Assembly: GCA_009760855.2 (NCBI GenBank)
Contig: WPIO01000041.1
Coordinates: 812,501-876,500, forward strand
Length of the DNA: 64,000 nucleotides
Direction of reading: 5' to 3'
Source of the DNA: Cristatella mucedo
Lineage: Eukaryota > Bryozoa > Phylactolaemata > Cristatellidae
A model generated the notes under the pieces. That model was given only the letters and a program-made list of their open reading frames with translations. It was not told where the DNA came from and did no database searches. Positions within the stretch are counted from its first letter, which is position 1, and each line of letters opens with the position of its first letter. Shown here piece by piece: positions 62,753 to 64,000 of this stretch. Made by a program: the position numbers and the translations under genes.

Positions 62753-63118
62753 ATGGACGCTCAGTAGCAGCACCTGACCTCCTGGGCATGCAGCAAGCAG
62801 CCTAGGGTTTGTAATTCATTTGTATGGCCTCTAAGAGAACTTCATCTCTATCCAGGCGCTTTACATATAAAGAAGGACTCGAATGCACGACTTTGGTTGC
62901 CAAAGACGAGCACCTTACCCTGGGGGCGGGGCAGGCCAAACCAGGCTGGTTTATCTGGTTTCAGGCTGAACGTTTCGGGATATGGAAGCTTGCGCAGTTT
63001 TGTGGATGCTGGCTCAGTTCCCAGTGCCGATTCTGCAGTCTAGCAGTTAACAAGATTTTCTCCATTTGAGACATCAATAGTCGAGCTTCAGTTTAAATGA
63101 GTATGTAGGCTGTTGTGG
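62753..63118. mobile_element. Composite unit, copy 2 (inside a LINE-A)
   Basis: The same unit without the LINE-B insertion, placed inside a LINE-A copy that resumes afterwards. The open frame at 62,824-63,069 is identical to the one at 61,003-61,248 except for one residue (W-R versus W-L context). The borders show only short repeats (TAAACAAA / CAAACTAA), so the mode of insertion is unclear. Confidence 0.83.
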
Positions 63119-63280
63119 GCAAACTAAGCCCGAGTTTCAGCAACGTTATGTAGCTGAAAGTATGCCGATTTGACTGTGGAGCTGATGTGGTCGTCTAACG
63201 AGAGGTCGCTTTGGAACATAACACCTAGATTTCGAGCGATTCAACAGGAGATTTGCTGGCAGAGCCGATTTTGAGCGATG
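63119..63280 (-). mobile_element. Continuation of the LINE-A copy after the composite unit
   Basis: The sequence AAGCCCGAGTTTCAGCAACG continues exactly where the fragment ending at 62,752 stopped, and reaches the GSASIS codons. The two pieces were one element before the insertion. Confidence 0.8.
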
Positions 63281-63409
63281 TGATTCTTACCCGGTGCAGA
63301 CATAGGACTTTTGAGCGGGCTGCTTGCTGCCCCCTTGCTGCTTGATTCATCGTGTGTAGTGAAAAGGAATGGGGCAAAACGAATCAAGAAACAATAACTG
63401 GCATTACTG

Positions 63410-63545
63410 CCCTCATTATCGTAGCATCAGAAGAGCCCGTTCACTCTGCTCCCTGGCAAGAAATAATTGCCTTCCCCGGGACTCGAACAGACGACCTGCG
63501 TCTTGCAAAGGCCGACTCGCTTCACAGAGCGACTCGGCGGTACGA
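63410..63545 (-). mobile_element. SINE-B-like, tRNA head preserved
   Basis: Minus strand: GCCGAGTCGCTCTGTGAAGC, GACGCAGGTCGTCTGTTCGA and AGTCCCGGGGAAGGCAATTA, then GGGCTCTTCTGATGCTACGA. The head resembles a tRNA with an intact B box but lacks a full cloverleaf. Confidence 0.72.
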
Positions 63546-64000
63546 AGCCACGAGCGATGGCCAGTGCTGAATCAGGAGAGCTGCACATTGGTGCATGTAG
63601 CCTCTGAGCATCAAAGCTCGAAATAATGTAAACTATCCGCTGCGCCTCACTGCACTGTGGTCGACCTTGTGGTGAATCACCATTCATGGTTTGCTTGATC
63701 TCAGCCTTTTAATTACCACTTGCAATGTCCGACGGGTGTGTGCCAAGTTGGAAATCCAGAGTAGCAGGCAGGCGGTGGATGTGCACGGCACATTAGGACG
63801 AGTCCAGTGAAGCGAAAGCCTCAGTGCAGGGCAAGTAAGTAGTGTGACTTGAAATGGTCAATCGGGTTGGGAACCATGGTCCGTCGAGCTGAACAAAAAC
63901 AGTGCTTGCCAGTGACCAGCTGAAAATAAACCCTTAGCCTCGGCATAATGTCGTTAGGTTCTCTGACAAGGACAGTGTATGCTGACATTGTCAGCAGATG

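Larger units (their letters stand above)
59450..64000. other. HAO intron 7 or downstream region
   Basis: The donor at 59,450 is strong (GTGAGTGG), so at least one more exon is expected, but no sequence here encodes a plausible C-terminus. It is dominated by nested LINE, SINE and composite-unit insertions. 61,530-62,310 and 63,550-64,000 have no recognised content. Confidence 0.6.

Noticed and set aside
61003-63069. Two near-identical 81-codon frames as a duplicated gene
   Set aside because: They lie within the two copies of the composite unit and run through the antisense of a SINE-A, so they are not protein genes.
63460-63545. tRNA gene candidate on the minus strand (and similar tRNA-like heads at 5,713, 17,780 and 27,480)
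   Set aside because: They have promoter-like boxes but no complete cloverleaf, and each continues into the same SINE body and tail found in other copies.

Overview
This is a piece of an animal nuclear genome. The evidence is that coding sequence is broken into short exons with GT...AG borders on both strands, two recognisable animal genes are present, and the rest is filled with non-LTR retrotransposons, tRNA-derived SINEs and long microsatellites. The density of L2/CR1-like LINE fragments with (ATT)n tails and tRNA-headed SINEs suggests an invertebrate (probably marine), but the sequence does not let me name the species.

Two genes lie head to head. On the minus strand, 3,478-41,766 holds an almost complete SCYL1 gene (N-terminal kinase-like protein: pseudokinase, HEAT repeats, COPI/Golgi trafficking). 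I could trace 17 coding exons of about 900 codons, from the start Met to the stop. On the plus strand, 46,597-59,449 holds seven exons of a peroxisomal-type FMN-dependent 2-hydroxyacid oxidase (HAO1/HAO2 family). Its last ~20 residues are not found before the window ends. The 4.8 kb between the two start codons holds only repeats and unassigned sequence.

Layout: 1-3.5 kb, sequence downstream of SCYL1 with repeat relics; 3.5-41.8 kb, SCYL1 exons and repeat-filled introns; 41.8-46.6 kb, intergenic, including a ~455-bp LINE inverted repeat; 46.6-59.4 kb, HAO exons, with a nearly intact antisense LINE in intron 1; 59.4-64 kb, a nest of LINE, SINE and composite-unit insertions.

Two LINE families are visible. 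LINE-A has an (ATT)n tail and a 3' hairpin; its most complete copy carries endonuclease and reverse transcriptase. LINE-B has a TACATT-type tail and a characteristic C-terminus containing SSAGPRLWNSLPQFLRN. Two SINE families are visible. SINE-A ends in a sequence very like the LINE-A 3' hairpin, which is the expected sign of a SINE that borrows the LINE machinery. The most informative structural find is a ~365-bp composite unit present twice near the right end. One copy is interrupted by a LINE-B insertion with 21-bp target duplications, and the other still shows the empty target site. Several unusually perfect inverted repeats (arms 13-21 nt, plus an 85-bp pair) sit in introns and are not explained by either gene.
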